The notes under the pieces were generated by a model. It did no database searches, was not told the DNA's origin, and worked only from the letters and a program-made list of their open reading frames with translations. A DNA stretch of 23,313 nt from a virus. The stretch is taken from IMG/VR virus record IMGVR_UViG_3300043419_000194, positions 1-23,313 of that record; one strand, given 5' to 3'. The translations under genes were made by a program, and so were the position numbers. Of this stretch, positions 12,184-19,982 are shown piece by piece (position 1 is the stretch's first letter; the number at the start of each line of letters is the position of its first letter).

Positions 12184-12691
12184 TTTGGGTTGTGGTCGTG
12201 ATTGGCGCGAAGACTGCATCAATGCAGACATCGAGCGCAGGGTCAAGTCTGATTGGTGTCTTGACATCCAGAATGTGTATTGGGACGGGGTTCTAGTTAC
12301 CCGTTTGGGCGAGTTCCCTGTCAAGCGCGGGATGTTCAGCAAGATTCTTGCAAACGATGTGCTTGAGCATATTCCTGATTTGGTCAAGGCGATGACCAAT
12401 TGCAAGGACTTGCTGGCTGATGATGGTGAGATGCACATCCATGTGCCTTATGACTTGAGCCTTGGGGCGTGGCAAGACCCTACCCATGTGCGTGCGTTTA
12501 ACGAGAATTCGTGGGCGTATTACACGAGTTGGCATTGGTATCTGGGTTGGGAAGATCGGTTTTTCTTGCAGCACATGGAATTTCGTCTCTCAAAGTTCGG
12601 GGAAAGCCTAAAATTGCCACAAGATGAGGTTTTGAGAACACCGAGGGCGGTGGACTCAATGTTTGTGATTCTGCAAAAGGGCAAAAAATGA
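12158..12691 (+). CDS. Class I SAM-dependent methyltransferase
   Basis: A 177-aa protein with motif I LNLGCG (residues 8-13), an acidic residue after beta-2 (NADIE, D24), the post-motif ILANDVLEHIPD (66-73) and LLADDGEMHIHVPYDL, as in small-molecule and sugar methyltransferases (Methyltransf_11 type). The lack of an NPPY/DPPY motif argues against a DNA adenine/cytosine-N4 methylase. It overlaps the glycosyltransferase-like gene and its TGA overlaps the portal ATG (ATGA), so all three are translated together. Likely methylates a sugar or sugar-protein conjugate; inference. Confidence 0.75.
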   Translation: MSQTSLVLNLGCGRDWREDCINADIERRVKSDWCLDIQNVYWDGVLVTRLGEFPVKRGMFSKILANDVLEHIPDLVKAMTNCKDLLADDGEMHIHVPYDLSLGAWQDPTHVRAFNENSWAYYTSWHWYLGWEDRFFLQHMEFRLSKFGESLKLPQDEVLRTPRAVDSMFVILQKGKK

Positions 12692-14910
12692 ATCCTTTAT
12701 TAGAGAAGATTGAAGACGCGCTTGAAGATCAACTTGAGGCGGCTGACCCTGAGAGCGAAGAGAACGCGCCAGCCAAGATGGATGACACCGAGCTTGAGGC
12801 GATGATGGGTCAAGAGATCACAGACGCTGTGTCATACATTGACTCAGACCTGTCACCTATCCGAGCTCGTGGTACTGAGTACTACCGCGGCGACCCGTTC
12901 GGCAATGAGGAAGAAGGTCGTTCGCAGGTCGTGGCGATGGAAGTGCGCGACACGGTGTCAGCTATGCTGCCAAGCCTGATGCGTATGTTCTTCAGTTCTG
13001 AGAATGTTGTCGAGTTCGTTCCTCGCGGACCTGAAGATGTCAAGGGAGCGCAGCAAGCTACCGACTACTGTAACTATGTGTTCCAGAACGACAACAACGG
13101 TTTCATGATCTCTTACGCGACCTTCAAGGACGCGCTGGTGCGTAAGTGCGGGATTATGAAGGCGTGGGTTGAAGAAACCGAGTCTGTCCGCATTGAGGAA
13201 TATTCAGGTCTGGATGACCAGACCTTGCAGATTCTGATGCAAGAGCCAGAGGCAGAGACAAAGATTGTCGTGTCCTACCCTGACGAAGACGCAATGCAGA
13301 TGCAGCCAATGATTGACCCAATGACGGGTCAGATGGTGCAGATGCCGCAACCTATGCTGCACGATGTGCAGATCAAGCGAGTGATTACTGACAAGCGTAT
13401 TCATGTGGCTTGCTTGCCACCTGAAGAGCTGTTGCTGTCTCGTCAGGCAATGTCTTTCCAAGACTCCCCGTTCATTGGTCATCGCAAGATGGCTTATGTG
13501 TGGGAGCTGGTCGAGATGGGCTACGACCAAGACGAAGTCATGGAATATGTTGGCTCATCCGACCTCAACGACAGCGAAGAGGCTTTGGCGCGTCAGCCTT
13601 TGAACAACCAGCAATTCCCCACAGAGAGCGCCAACCCAATGATGCAGCGCGTGCTGTATGTTGAGGGTTACGCCAAAGTTGACTATGACGGTGACGGGAT
13701 TGCCGAGCTTCGCAAGATGTGCTTCATGGGTTCTGGCTACAAGATGGTTCGCAACCTGCCAGCTTCGTACCTCCCGTTTATTGAGTTCCCATGCGACCCA
13801 GAGCCTCACACATCGCCACTTGAGGCGAATTCGATCTTTGACATCACACGCGACTTGCAAGAGATCAAGTCAGAGGTGCTTCGTAACACCTTGGACTCTT
13901 TGGCTCAGTCGATTCACCCCCGTACTGTCATTGTTGAGGGTCAGGTCAATATTGACGATGTGCTGAACAACGAGACAGGCGCTGTTATTCGCGCTCGTTC
14001 TGCTGGCATGGTTCAGCCTTTGACCACGCCTTTTGTTGGTCAAGCTGCATTCCCTGTTTTGGACTACATCGACCAGATCAAGGAAGACCGTACAGGCATG
14101 AGCAAGGCGGCTATGGGCTTGAATGCTGACGCTTTGCAGTCGGCTACCAAAGCGGCTGTGAACGCCACGATCTCTGCGTCTCAAGGTCGCATTGAGCTGA
14201 CAGCCCGTCTGATGGCTGAAGGCATGAAGCAGTTGTTTAAGACCATCCTGTTTTTGGTCACGACCCATCAGGACAAGCCTCGCATGATTCGTCTGCGTAA
14301 CGAGTGGGTGCAGATCGACCCCCGCGCTTGGGACAACTCGATGGATGTCACGGTCAATATTGCCTTGGGCAATGGTGATGTGAACGAGAAGATTGCGACC
14401 TTGACGCAGATCGCTGCCAAGCAAGAAGCTATCTTGAACCAATACGGTTTAACGAATCCTGTTGTTTCTGCACAACAGTATGTGCGTACATTGCGTAAGG
14501 TCGTTGAGCTGTCAGGCATGAAGGACGCTTCGGCTTACTTCAGCGACATTCCTGACGATTGGAAGCCACCACAGAGCCAGCCAAAGCCAACACCTGAAGA
14601 AGTGCTGGCGCAGGTTCAGGCTGAGTCGATCAAGGCTGACATTCAGAAGAAGGCTGCTGAACTGGAGTTGCAGCGCGAGAAGATGATTCGGGATGACGAC
14701 TATCGTAGAGATCAATTGAATCAGGACTACTTACTCAAGAAGTACGAGCTTGAGTTAAAGTATCAAACACAGATTGACTCGGCACAGATTGTGGCGATGC
14801 AAGCTGTGGACAGAGAGGCTGTGAAGCAGCAAGGGCAGTTGCAAGCGCAAGTGATGCAAGCGGTTCAAGCGGCACAGCCACCCATCAACCCACAAGGAAT
14901 GGTCTATTAA
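12688..14910 (+). CDS. Portal protein (P22-like podovirus type)
   Basis: A 740-aa protein. The stretch RSQVVAMEVRDTVSAMLPSL followed by MRMFFSSENVVEFVP is typical of P22-like/podoviral portals, as are YCNYVF, DGDGIAELRK and PFIEFPCDPEPH. The size fits (P22 gp1 is about 725 aa). The acidic N-terminus, the Gln/Met-rich stretch near 210-230 (QMQPMIDPMTGQMVQM) and a long C-terminal helix rich in Gln and Lys (640-740) suggest the barrel/helical crown. It forms the dodecameric ring through which DNA enters. Gene order terL, portal, scaffold, capsid agrees. Confidence 0.93.
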   Translation: MNPLLEKIEDALEDQLEAADPESEENAPAKMDDTELEAMMGQEITDAVSYIDSDLSPIRARGTEYYRGDPFGNEEEGRSQVVAMEVRDTVSAMLPSLMRMFFSSENVVEFVPRGPEDVKGAQQATDYCNYVFQNDNNGFMISYATFKDALVRKCGIMKAWVEETESVRIEEYSGLDDQTLQILMQEPEAETKIVVSYPDEDAMQMQPMIDPMTGQMVQMPQPMLHDVQIKRVITDKRIHVACLPPEELLLSRQAMSFQDSPFIGHRKMAYVWELVEMGYDQDEVMEYVGSSDLNDSEEALARQPLNNQQFPTESANPMMQRVLYVEGYAKVDYDGDGIAELRKMCFMGSGYKMVRNLPASYLPFIEFPCDPEPHTSPLEANSIFDITRDLQEIKSEVLRNTLDSLAQSIHPRTVIVEGQVNIDDVLNNETGAVIRARSAGMVQPLTTPFVGQAAFPVLDYIDQIKEDRTGMSKAAMGLNADALQSATKAAVNATISASQGRIELTARLMAEGMKQLFKTILFLVTTHQDKPRMIRLRNEWVQIDPRAWDNSMDVTVNIALGNGDVNEKIATLTQIAAKQEAILNQYGLTNPVVSAQQYVRTLRKVVELSGMKDASAYFSDIPDDWKPPQSQPKPTPEEVLAQVQAESIKADIQKKAAELELQREKMIRDDDYRRDQLNQDYLLKKYELELKYQTQIDSAQIVAMQAVDREAVKQQGQLQAQVMQAVQAAQPPINPQGMVY

Positions 14911-15171
14911 GTGAGTAATGAAGAAGCCGTAAGAAAAGGGAAGAAGGCTGAGAGTCTGATACAGGACGAAGCCTTCTCAGCAGCTTTGCTGCAAATGGAG
15001 AACGATGCCGTTTGGCTTTGGAAGAGTACGAAGCCAGAGGACAGCGTGAAAAGAGAGAGTGCGTGGCATATGGTTCAAGCCATTGAGCAGTTTCGTTTAC
15101 AGATCAACAAGATCATGGACAACGGCAAAGTGGCTCAAAGAAACATTGACCGCGCTCAGAAATCACAATAA
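14911..15171 (+). CDS. Small conserved phage protein after portal (86 aa)
   Basis: Starts at a GTG directly after the portal TAA. The product MSNEEAVRKGKKAESLIQDEAF... is helical, with AAL-QMENDAVWLWKSTKPED and a basic tail. It resembles short helical proteins that follow the portal in many podoviruses of this kind; function unknown, perhaps an assembly factor or virion component. There is 12 bp to the scaffold ATG. Confidence 0.75.
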   Translation: MSNEEAVRKGKKAESLIQDEAFSAALLQMENDAVWLWKSTKPEDSVKRESAWHMVQAIEQFRLQINKIMDNGKVAQRNIDRAQKSQ

Positions 15172-15183
15172 GGAATCTTGGAA

Positions 15184-16197
15184 ATGTCAGGAAATATCGC
15201 CAATCCTTCGGGAAGCGTCCAAGCAGGACCAATGACATTGACTGATGCAGTCGGTGTTCTCGACCAAATGTTGCTGCCTATTGATGGAGAACAGCCAGCA
15301 GAGGAAGAGACGCAGTTAACTGATGGCGATGAGCCAGAAGTTGCGGCTTCAGAGGAAGAATCATTAGAAACGCAAGACGAAGAGTCTAATGATGAAACCA
15401 ATGAGGAACAGTCTGAAGAAGATGAAGAATCTGATGAGGAAGAACAGCCACAGGTCTACACCGTCAAGGTTGACGGTAAAGAGATTGAGGTGACGCTGGA
15501 CGAACTTCAGAAGGGTTATTCAAGGACTCAGGACTACACACGAAAGACGCAACAGATCGCTGAAACCCGTAAACAGGTTGAAGCTGAAGCTGCTGCTATT
15601 CGTGCCGAGCGTGAACAGTACGCTCAATTGTTGGGAGCATTGCAACAGCAACTAGAGTCTGCTGCCGAGCCACAAGTCGATTTGGAGCGTCTTTATCATG
15701 AAGACCCTATCGAGTGGGTTCGTCAGCGAGAGTTGTTGCGTGACAAGCAAGAAAAACTCGCAGCCATTCAGTCTGAACAGCAGCGACTTTCTCAATTGAC
15801 ACAGCAACAACGCATGGAAGAGATGAAAGCCAAACTTGCTCAAGAGCAAGAGGCATTAGTCGCTGCGATACCTGAATGGAAAGATTCCAAGAAGGCTAAA
15901 GCAGAAAAAGCCATGTTGATTGAGTTCGGTCAAAAGGTCGGTTACTCAGAAGAAGAACTCAAGAATGTGTTTGACCATCGTGCCGTTTTGACTCTGCGTA
16001 AAGCAGCGTTGTACGACCAGATGATGTCCAAGCGTGGACAGATCAAACCAGTTGTGAACAATGGTCCTCGACCAGCCAAGCCTAGTGCAGCAGGTCGTGT
16101 CTCTCCAACAAGTGAAGCTACCCGCGCAAAACAGCGTCTTGCAAAAACTGGTCGCGTTGATGACGCGGCTTCCGCAATTGCACTTCTTTTGAAATGA
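15184..16197 (+). CDS. Scaffolding protein
   Basis: A 337-aa protein with a very acidic Glu/Asp/Ser region (about residues 35-95, repeated EESxDE), then HVxxDG-like VYTVKVDGKEIEVTLDELQK, then a long alpha-helical, Gln-rich coiled-coil region (115-240), and a Lys/Arg-rich C-terminus (AAGRVSPTSEATRAKQRLAK). This acidic-coil-basic design and the position just before the capsid gene identify a scaffold; the basic tail would bind the capsid protein. I chose the ATG at 15184 with AAGGA 9 bases upstream; a TTG at 15178 is also possible. Confidence 0.85.
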   Translation: MSGNIANPSGSVQAGPMTLTDAVGVLDQMLLPIDGEQPAEEETQLTDGDEPEVAASEEESLETQDEESNDETNEEQSEEDEESDEEEQPQVYTVKVDGKEIEVTLDELQKGYSRTQDYTRKTQQIAETRKQVEAEAAAIRAEREQYAQLLGALQQQLESAAEPQVDLERLYHEDPIEWVRQRELLRDKQEKLAAIQSEQQRLSQLTQQQRMEEMKAKLAQEQEALVAAIPEWKDSKKAKAEKAMLIEFGQKVGYSEEELKNVFDHRAVLTLRKAALYDQMMSKRGQIKPVVNNGPRPAKPSAAGRVSPTSEATRAKQRLAKTGRVDDAASAIALLLK

Positions 16198-16206
16198 GGC
16201 ACTTAA

Positions 16207-17169
16207 ATGGCTATCGTAACTAACACCTTTACCACCTTTGATGCCAAAGGCATCCGTGAAGACCTGTCAAATGTCATCACAAACATCGCTCCCGAAGAAA
16301 CTCCTTACATGAGCAACATCGGTCGCGAGACTATCAGCAACTCTTTGTACGAGTGGCAAACTGACACATTGGCTGCTGCCGCTGCTAACAAGCAGTTGGA
16401 AGGCGATGATGTGACATCGTTTGACGCTGTGACTGCTACTGTGCGTTTGCAAAACTACGCTCAGATCAGCCGCAAGACCATCGTTTTGTCAGCTACTGAA
16501 GAAGTGGTTAACAAAGCTGGTCGCCGTAGCGAATTGGCTTATCAGATCGCCAAGCGCGGTGCTGAGTTGAAGCGTGACCAAGAATTCACCATGTTGAATG
16601 GTGCTGTGGCTGCTGCTGGTAACACCACTACTGCTCGCGGTACTGCTTCGTTGCAAGCCTTCATCAAGACCAACTACGATATGCAGACCAACGGTGCTAA
16701 CCCATCGTACACAACTCTGCCTAACAGCGCCCGTACTGACGGTAATGTGCGTACCTTCACAGAAACCATCTTGAAGAATGTGATTCAACAAGTTTGGACT
16801 GCTGGCGGTACTCCCAAAATCTTGATGACTGGTCCTGTCAACAAGCAGCGCGTGTCTGGCTTCTCTGGCATCGCTTCTTCACGCTTCAACATTGACGGTG
16901 GCGCTCGTCCTGCAACCATTATTGGCGCTGCTGATGTCTATGTTTCAGACTTCGGAAATGTGCAGGTCGTGCCTAACCGCTTCCAGCGTGAGCGTGATGC
17001 TTTCGTGATCGACCCAGATTACGCAAAGTTGATGACTCTGCGTCCTTACCAACAAATCGAGTTGGCTAAGACAGGTGACGCTGAGAAGCGTTTGCTGATC
17101 GTTGAGTGGGGTCACAAAGTGTTGGCTGAAAATGCTCATGGCATTGCAGCTGACTTGATTACTTCTTAA
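16207..17169 (+). CDS. Major capsid protein (SU10/DUF5309 type)
   Basis: A 320-aa protein beginning MAIVTNTFTTFDAKGIREDL. FDAKGIREDLSNVITNIAPEE, TPYMSNIG and YEWQTDTLAAAAANKQLEGDD are the signature of the SU10-like (DUF5309) HK97-fold capsid family. A later segment RDAFVIDPDYAKLMTLRPYQ and LLIVEWGHKVLAENAHG matches its C-terminal part. It follows the scaffold after 9 bases and is followed by a strong terminator, consistent with very high expression. A GAGG-type ribosome binding site lies at 16196-16201. Confidence 0.92.
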   Translation: MAIVTNTFTTFDAKGIREDLSNVITNIAPEETPYMSNIGRETISNSLYEWQTDTLAAAAANKQLEGDDVTSFDAVTATVRLQNYAQISRKTIVLSATEEVVNKAGRRSELAYQIAKRGAELKRDQEFTMLNGAVAAAGNTTTARGTASLQAFIKTNYDMQTNGANPSYTTLPNSARTDGNVRTFTETILKNVIQQVWTAGGTPKILMTGPVNKQRVSGFSGIASSRFNIDGGARPATIIGAADVYVSDFGNVQVVPNRFQRERDAFVIDPDYAKLMTLRPYQQIELAKTGDAEKRLLIVEWGHKVLAENAHGIAADLITS

Positions 17170-17176
17170 TCAAACC

Positions 17177-17214
17177 AAGGAGAGGGGAGAGAGAAATCTC
17201 TCCCCTTTTTTACA
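17177..17214 (+). promoter_or_regulatory. Shine-Dalgarno possibly bridged to the ATG by a hairpin
   Basis: AAGGAG at 17177-17182 is 31 bases from the ATG at 17214, but the terminator hairpin (17184-17205) lies exactly between them. When folded, the effective spacing is about 9 bases, the preferred distance. T4 genes 25 and 38 use such folded spacers. There is no other ribosome binding site for this gene. Confidence 0.4.
17184..17211 (+). terminator. Rho-independent terminator after the capsid gene
   Basis: GGGGAGAGA (17184-17192) pairs perfectly with TCTCTCCCC (17197-17205) around a GAAA tetraloop and is followed by TTTTTT (17206-17211). It ends or attenuates the capsid mRNA; the next ATG is only 2 bases after the T-run. 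Confidence 0.9.
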
Positions 17215-17528
17215 TGACTGAAAAGAAACTATTTGATAAAGATGATGCTCTAGGCATCACAAGAATTTGGCACTACGATGCCGACACAGATAAAGCGACC
17301 ATTGAGACTCGTCAAGATGTCTCAAAGATCATTGAAGAGAACAAACAAGAGTACGCCCAGATTGACGAAAACGCTCGATGGGGTGAATGGACTCGCGTTG
17401 CCAGCATTCCAATGTCTATCTATTTCCAATTGAAAAGAGAAGGCAAACTGGACGATGAAGCCTACATGAAGCGTTGGCTCAATGACCCCGACAACAAGTA
17501 TTTCAGAACAAGATCGGGCGAAGTATGA
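17214..17528 (+). CDS. Conserved phage protein of unknown function (104 aa)
   Basis: The product MTEKKLFDKDDALGITRIWHYD... is a soluble, charged protein with a KxIIEENKQEYAQIDENARWG stretch, followed by TRVASIPMSIYFQLKREGKLD and FRTRSGEV. I recall this family ('WGEWTRVASIPxxIYxxLK') in podovirus head modules, where it follows the capsid gene; function not established. Its TGA overlaps the ATG of the next gene (ATGA). Reached only by readthrough of the terminator, so lower expression than the capsid is likely. Confidence 0.75.
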   Translation: MTEKKLFDKDDALGITRIWHYDADTDKATIETRQDVSKIIEENKQEYAQIDENARWGEWTRVASIPMSIYFQLKREGKLDDEAYMKRWLNDPDNKYFRTRSGEV

Positions 17529-18184
17529 GCGAAGAAAACATCAACTACATCGCGGTCTGTACGCCAGCGCGTGACATGGTTCACGCTAACTACACCTTTT
17601 GCTTGGTAAACATGGTGGCGTACCACACGATCAACACGATGGATGCTGTTGCCTTGAAGATCAATCAGGGGACATTGATTCAGAACCAGCGTGCTGACTT
17701 GTGCCTTGAAGCAATGCGTGAAAACTGCACCCATGTGCTGTTTGTCGATTCGGACATGACATTCCCGCAGGACATGATTGGTCGTTTGTTGGCTCACAAC
17801 GAGGACATCGTGGCAACCAATTGTGCGCGTAGGCGTATGCCGACAGGTCCAACTGCTAGGGGCATGGACTCTGAGCTGGTCTACTCGATGCCTGAGTCAA
17901 CTGGCTTGGAAGAAGTGCAGTCTATTGGCATGGGTGTCATGCTTATCTCACGCAAGGTATTTGAGTCTTTGAGCGAACCTTGGTTCGAGACACCTTGGCG
18001 CACCGATAAGCGTGGCTATATTGGTGAGGATGTTTTCTTCTGTCGCAAAGCGCGTGCTGCTGGCTTTAAAATCTACATAGACCATGACCTCTCGAAAGAG
18101 ATCGGTCATATTGGCACTTTTGAATTCAAGCACGATCACACTTGGGTGATGCGTGACTTGGAGAAAGCTAAAGAGGCAAGTTGA
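17525..18184 (+). CDS. Glycosyltransferase family 2-like protein
   Basis: A 219-aa cytoplasmic GT-A-type enzyme: N-terminal YIAVCTPARDMVHANYTF, then VLFVDSDMTFPQDM with the DxD motif (D75, D77) that binds metal and sugar nucleotide, IVATNCARR, SIGMGVMLISRKVF, and GYIGEDVFFCRKARAAGFK with the catalytic-base position (E168/D169), and EIGHIGTF with a metal-binding His (H195). This full motif order is that of phage and bacterial GT2 enzymes. It lies between a capsid-associated gene and the adaptor, tightly coupled to both. Acceptor unknown: virion protein, modified base or host glycan. Confidence 0.82.
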   Translation: MSEENINYIAVCTPARDMVHANYTFCLVNMVAYHTINTMDAVALKINQGTLIQNQRADLCLEAMRENCTHVLFVDSDMTFPQDMIGRLLAHNEDIVATNCARRRMPTGPTARGMDSELVYSMPESTGLEEVQSIGMGVMLISRKVFESLSEPWFETPWRTDKRGYIGEDVFFCRKARAAGFKIYIDHDLSKEIGHIGTFEFKHDHTWVMRDLEKAKEAS

Positions 18185-18804
18185 TGGCACTCAGCACATA
18201 TTCGGAATTAAAGACATCGGTAGCAGATTGGCTGAATCGTTCAGACCTGACTTCTGCTGTGCCTGACTTTATTTCATTGGCTGAAGCGCAGGTCGAGCGC
18301 CGACTGCGTACCCGTCAGATGATTGTCAGGGCTACCGCAACCATTGATTCTGAATATAGTGCTGTACCTGCCGACTTCCTTGAGGCTCGTTCTCTGAAGT
18401 TGCAAACCAATCCAATCACACCAGTTGGCTTTGAGACGATTGACTCTCTGGACAATTTAAGCACTCGCTACACATCTTCTGGCAAGCCTCAGTTCTTCTC
18501 GATTGTTGGTGGTCAGATTAGGACTGTTCCGATTGCTGATTCTTCTTACACGGCAGAGCTGGTTTACTACGCGAAGCTGAGTAAGTTGTCTGACAGCAAC
18601 ACGACAAACTGGCTTTTGACCGCTGCACCTGACATCTATCTTTATGGTGCTTTGATGCAAGCTGCTCCATATCTCAAGGATGATGCGAGAATTGGTACAT
18701 GGTCGCAAATGTATTTGACAGCGTTGCAAGACCTGCAAACTGCTGATGATCGTGGCTCTACTTCAGGCGGGGCTTTGGTTGCGAGAGCGAGAACTTTAGG
18801 ATAA
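18184..18804 (+). CDS. Head-to-tail adaptor protein
   Basis: A 206-aa protein with MALSTYSELKTSVADWLNR, ISLAEAQVERRLRTRQM and YSAVPADFLEARSL followed by a beta-rich middle (FFSIVGGQIRTVPIAD, AELVYYAKLSKL) and a helical end (LYGALMQAAPYLKDD). This matches the podoviral adaptor family (SU10/P22-gp4-like) that binds below the portal and joins it to the tail. The ATG at 18184 overlaps the upstream TGA (TGATG). Confidence 0.8.
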   Translation: MALSTYSELKTSVADWLNRSDLTSAVPDFISLAEAQVERRLRTRQMIVRATATIDSEYSAVPADFLEARSLKLQTNPITPVGFETIDSLDNLSTRYTSSGKPQFFSIVGGQIRTVPIADSSYTAELVYYAKLSKLSDSNTTNWLLTAAPDIYLYGALMQAAPYLKDDARIGTWSQMYLTALQDLQTADDRGSTSGGALVARARTLG

Positions 18805-18813
18805 AGGAAAGAT

Positions 18814-19209
18814 ATGTCATCTTTTAGCAATTACACCGAAAACCTGCTGCTGAATTGGTTGCTGACAACCAACTCTGCAACCCGTCCGACAGCTTGGTAT
18901 GTTGGACTGTTTACGGCTGCACCATCTGACACAGGTGGCGGTACTGAGGTTTCAGGCAACGCTTATGCGCGTGTAGCTACTGGCACGATCAGCGTGTCTG
19001 GTACTGACACCACGGCAACCAATGCGGCTGCAATTGAGTTTGCTGCTGCCTCTGGTGGCAATTGGGGAACTATCACCCATGCAGCCATCTTTGATGCTTC
19101 CACTTCAGGCAATATGCTTGCTTGGGCTGCTTTGAGTACATCACGCACCATCAATGATGGCGATGTGTTCCGCATTCCTGCTGGTAGCCTGACAGTCACC
19201 CTGACCTAA
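18814..19209 (+). CDS. Phage tail fibre/tail-associated protein (131 aa)
   Basis: MSSFSNYTENLLLNWLLTTN... then WYVGLFTAAPSDTGGGTEVS, GNAYARVATGTISVS, NWGTITHAAIFDASTSGNML and NDGDVFRIPAGSLTVTLT. This is a widespread small phage protein often annotated as tail fibre, with the pattern 'YVGLFTAxPSDTG...EVSGxAYARVA'. It is beta-rich and probably forms part of the distal fibre or base. A good ribosome binding site (AAAGGAAAG) precedes the ATG. The next gene begins 2 bases after its stop. Confidence 0.8.
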   Translation: MSSFSNYTENLLLNWLLTTNSATRPTAWYVGLFTAAPSDTGGGTEVSGNAYARVATGTISVSGTDTTATNAAAIEFAAASGGNWGTITHAAIFDASTSGNMLAWAALSTSRTINDGDVFRIPAGSLTVTLT

Positions 19210-19211
19210 TC

Positions 19212-19979
19212 ATGGCTGCATACGGCTCTGGCTATTACGGCGGGGGCAATTACTCCTACGGGGTAAGCCTCGGGGCTTTTGCCGTATCTTCTGCCAGCAC
19301 CGTAGCCATCAATGCAAAGCGCGTCTGCATAGGCGCGTTTGCCGTTTCTAGCGCCAGCACAGTTGCTGTTGCAGCCAATGTTGTCAAGTCTGGCGCTTTC
19401 TCTGTCTCATCTAGCAGTTCTGTTGCTATTGCTGGTCAGCGTTTGGCTGATGGCGCTGCTGCTATCTCATCATCTAGTTCTGTCTCTATCGCTGGTCTGC
19501 GCTATGCGATAGGTGCAGCAGCAATCAGCGACACAAGCACAGTTGCTGTCAATGGCGTGCGTTATGCCATTGGCGCTTTTGCTTCTACTGATGCAAGCAC
19601 AGTCGTTATCAATGGCATTCGCGTTGCATTGGCACAGATGTCAATTCTTGATGCAATGACGATGGTTGTTGGTTCGCAGGTGATTGTGAATCAGGCTGTC
19701 ACGATTGAGGCATCAAGTTCTGTTGTCATTGATGGCGCTAGAGTTCAGTCTGGTTCATTTGCATTTGTTGACTCTTCAACTGTTGTCATCAACGGTGTCA
19801 AAAAATGGGAAAATGAGAGCGATACACCTGAGACATGGACTGCACAGCAAGACACATCTGAGGATTGGACAGCGATAGGTGATTCAAGCGTTACATGGAC
19901 TGACGAGTCAGACACTCCTGAAACTTGGACAGCTATCTCTGCAAATAGTAAATCATGGCAGATCGCCGCAACGAGGTAA
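19212..19979 (+). CDS. Repeat fibre protein: nine 20-aa units plus five 10-aa Trp units
   Basis: A 255-aa protein. After a Gly/Tyr-rich head (residues 1-20) there are nine consecutive units of exactly 20 residues (21-200), consensus GAFAxSSxSTVAINGxRxAI, each with two beta-type strands separated by a Gly or Asn-Gly turn. Then five units of 10 residues (202-251): ESDTPETWTA, QQDTSEDWTA, IGDSSVTWTD, ESDTPETWTA, ISANSKSWQI. This is a designed-looking beta-solenoid or fibre shaft with a second, Trp-based repeat at its end. It sits between a tail-fibre-like gene and the S74 fibre gene, so a virion fibre or spike shaft is likely. No homologue recognised with certainty. Confidence 0.75.
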   Translation: MAAYGSGYYGGGNYSYGVSLGAFAVSSASTVAINAKRVCIGAFAVSSASTVAVAANVVKSGAFSVSSSSSVAIAGQRLADGAAAISSSSSVSIAGLRYAIGAAAISDTSTVAVNGVRYAIGAFASTDASTVVINGIRVALAQMSILDAMTMVVGSQVIVNQAVTIEASSSVVIDGARVQSGSFAFVDSSTVVINGVKKWENESDTPETWTAQQDTSEDWTAIGDSSVTWTDESDTPETWTAISANSKSWQIAATR

Positions 19980-19982
19980 AAA

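Noticed and set aside
11899-12438. 179-codon minus-strand frame opposite the glycosyltransferase and methyltransferase genes
   Set aside because: Antisense to two genes with clear motifs and lacks any recognisable domain or ribosome binding site.
12158-12691. Methyltransferase as a DNA (restriction-protection) methylase
   Set aside because: It lacks the NPPY/DPPY or PC motif of DNA methylases and looks like a small-molecule or sugar methyltransferase.
13870-14442. Long minus-strand frame (190 codons) opposite the portal gene
   Set aside because: Antisense to a confident portal gene; His/Leu/Arg-rich composition typical of reverse-frame translation.
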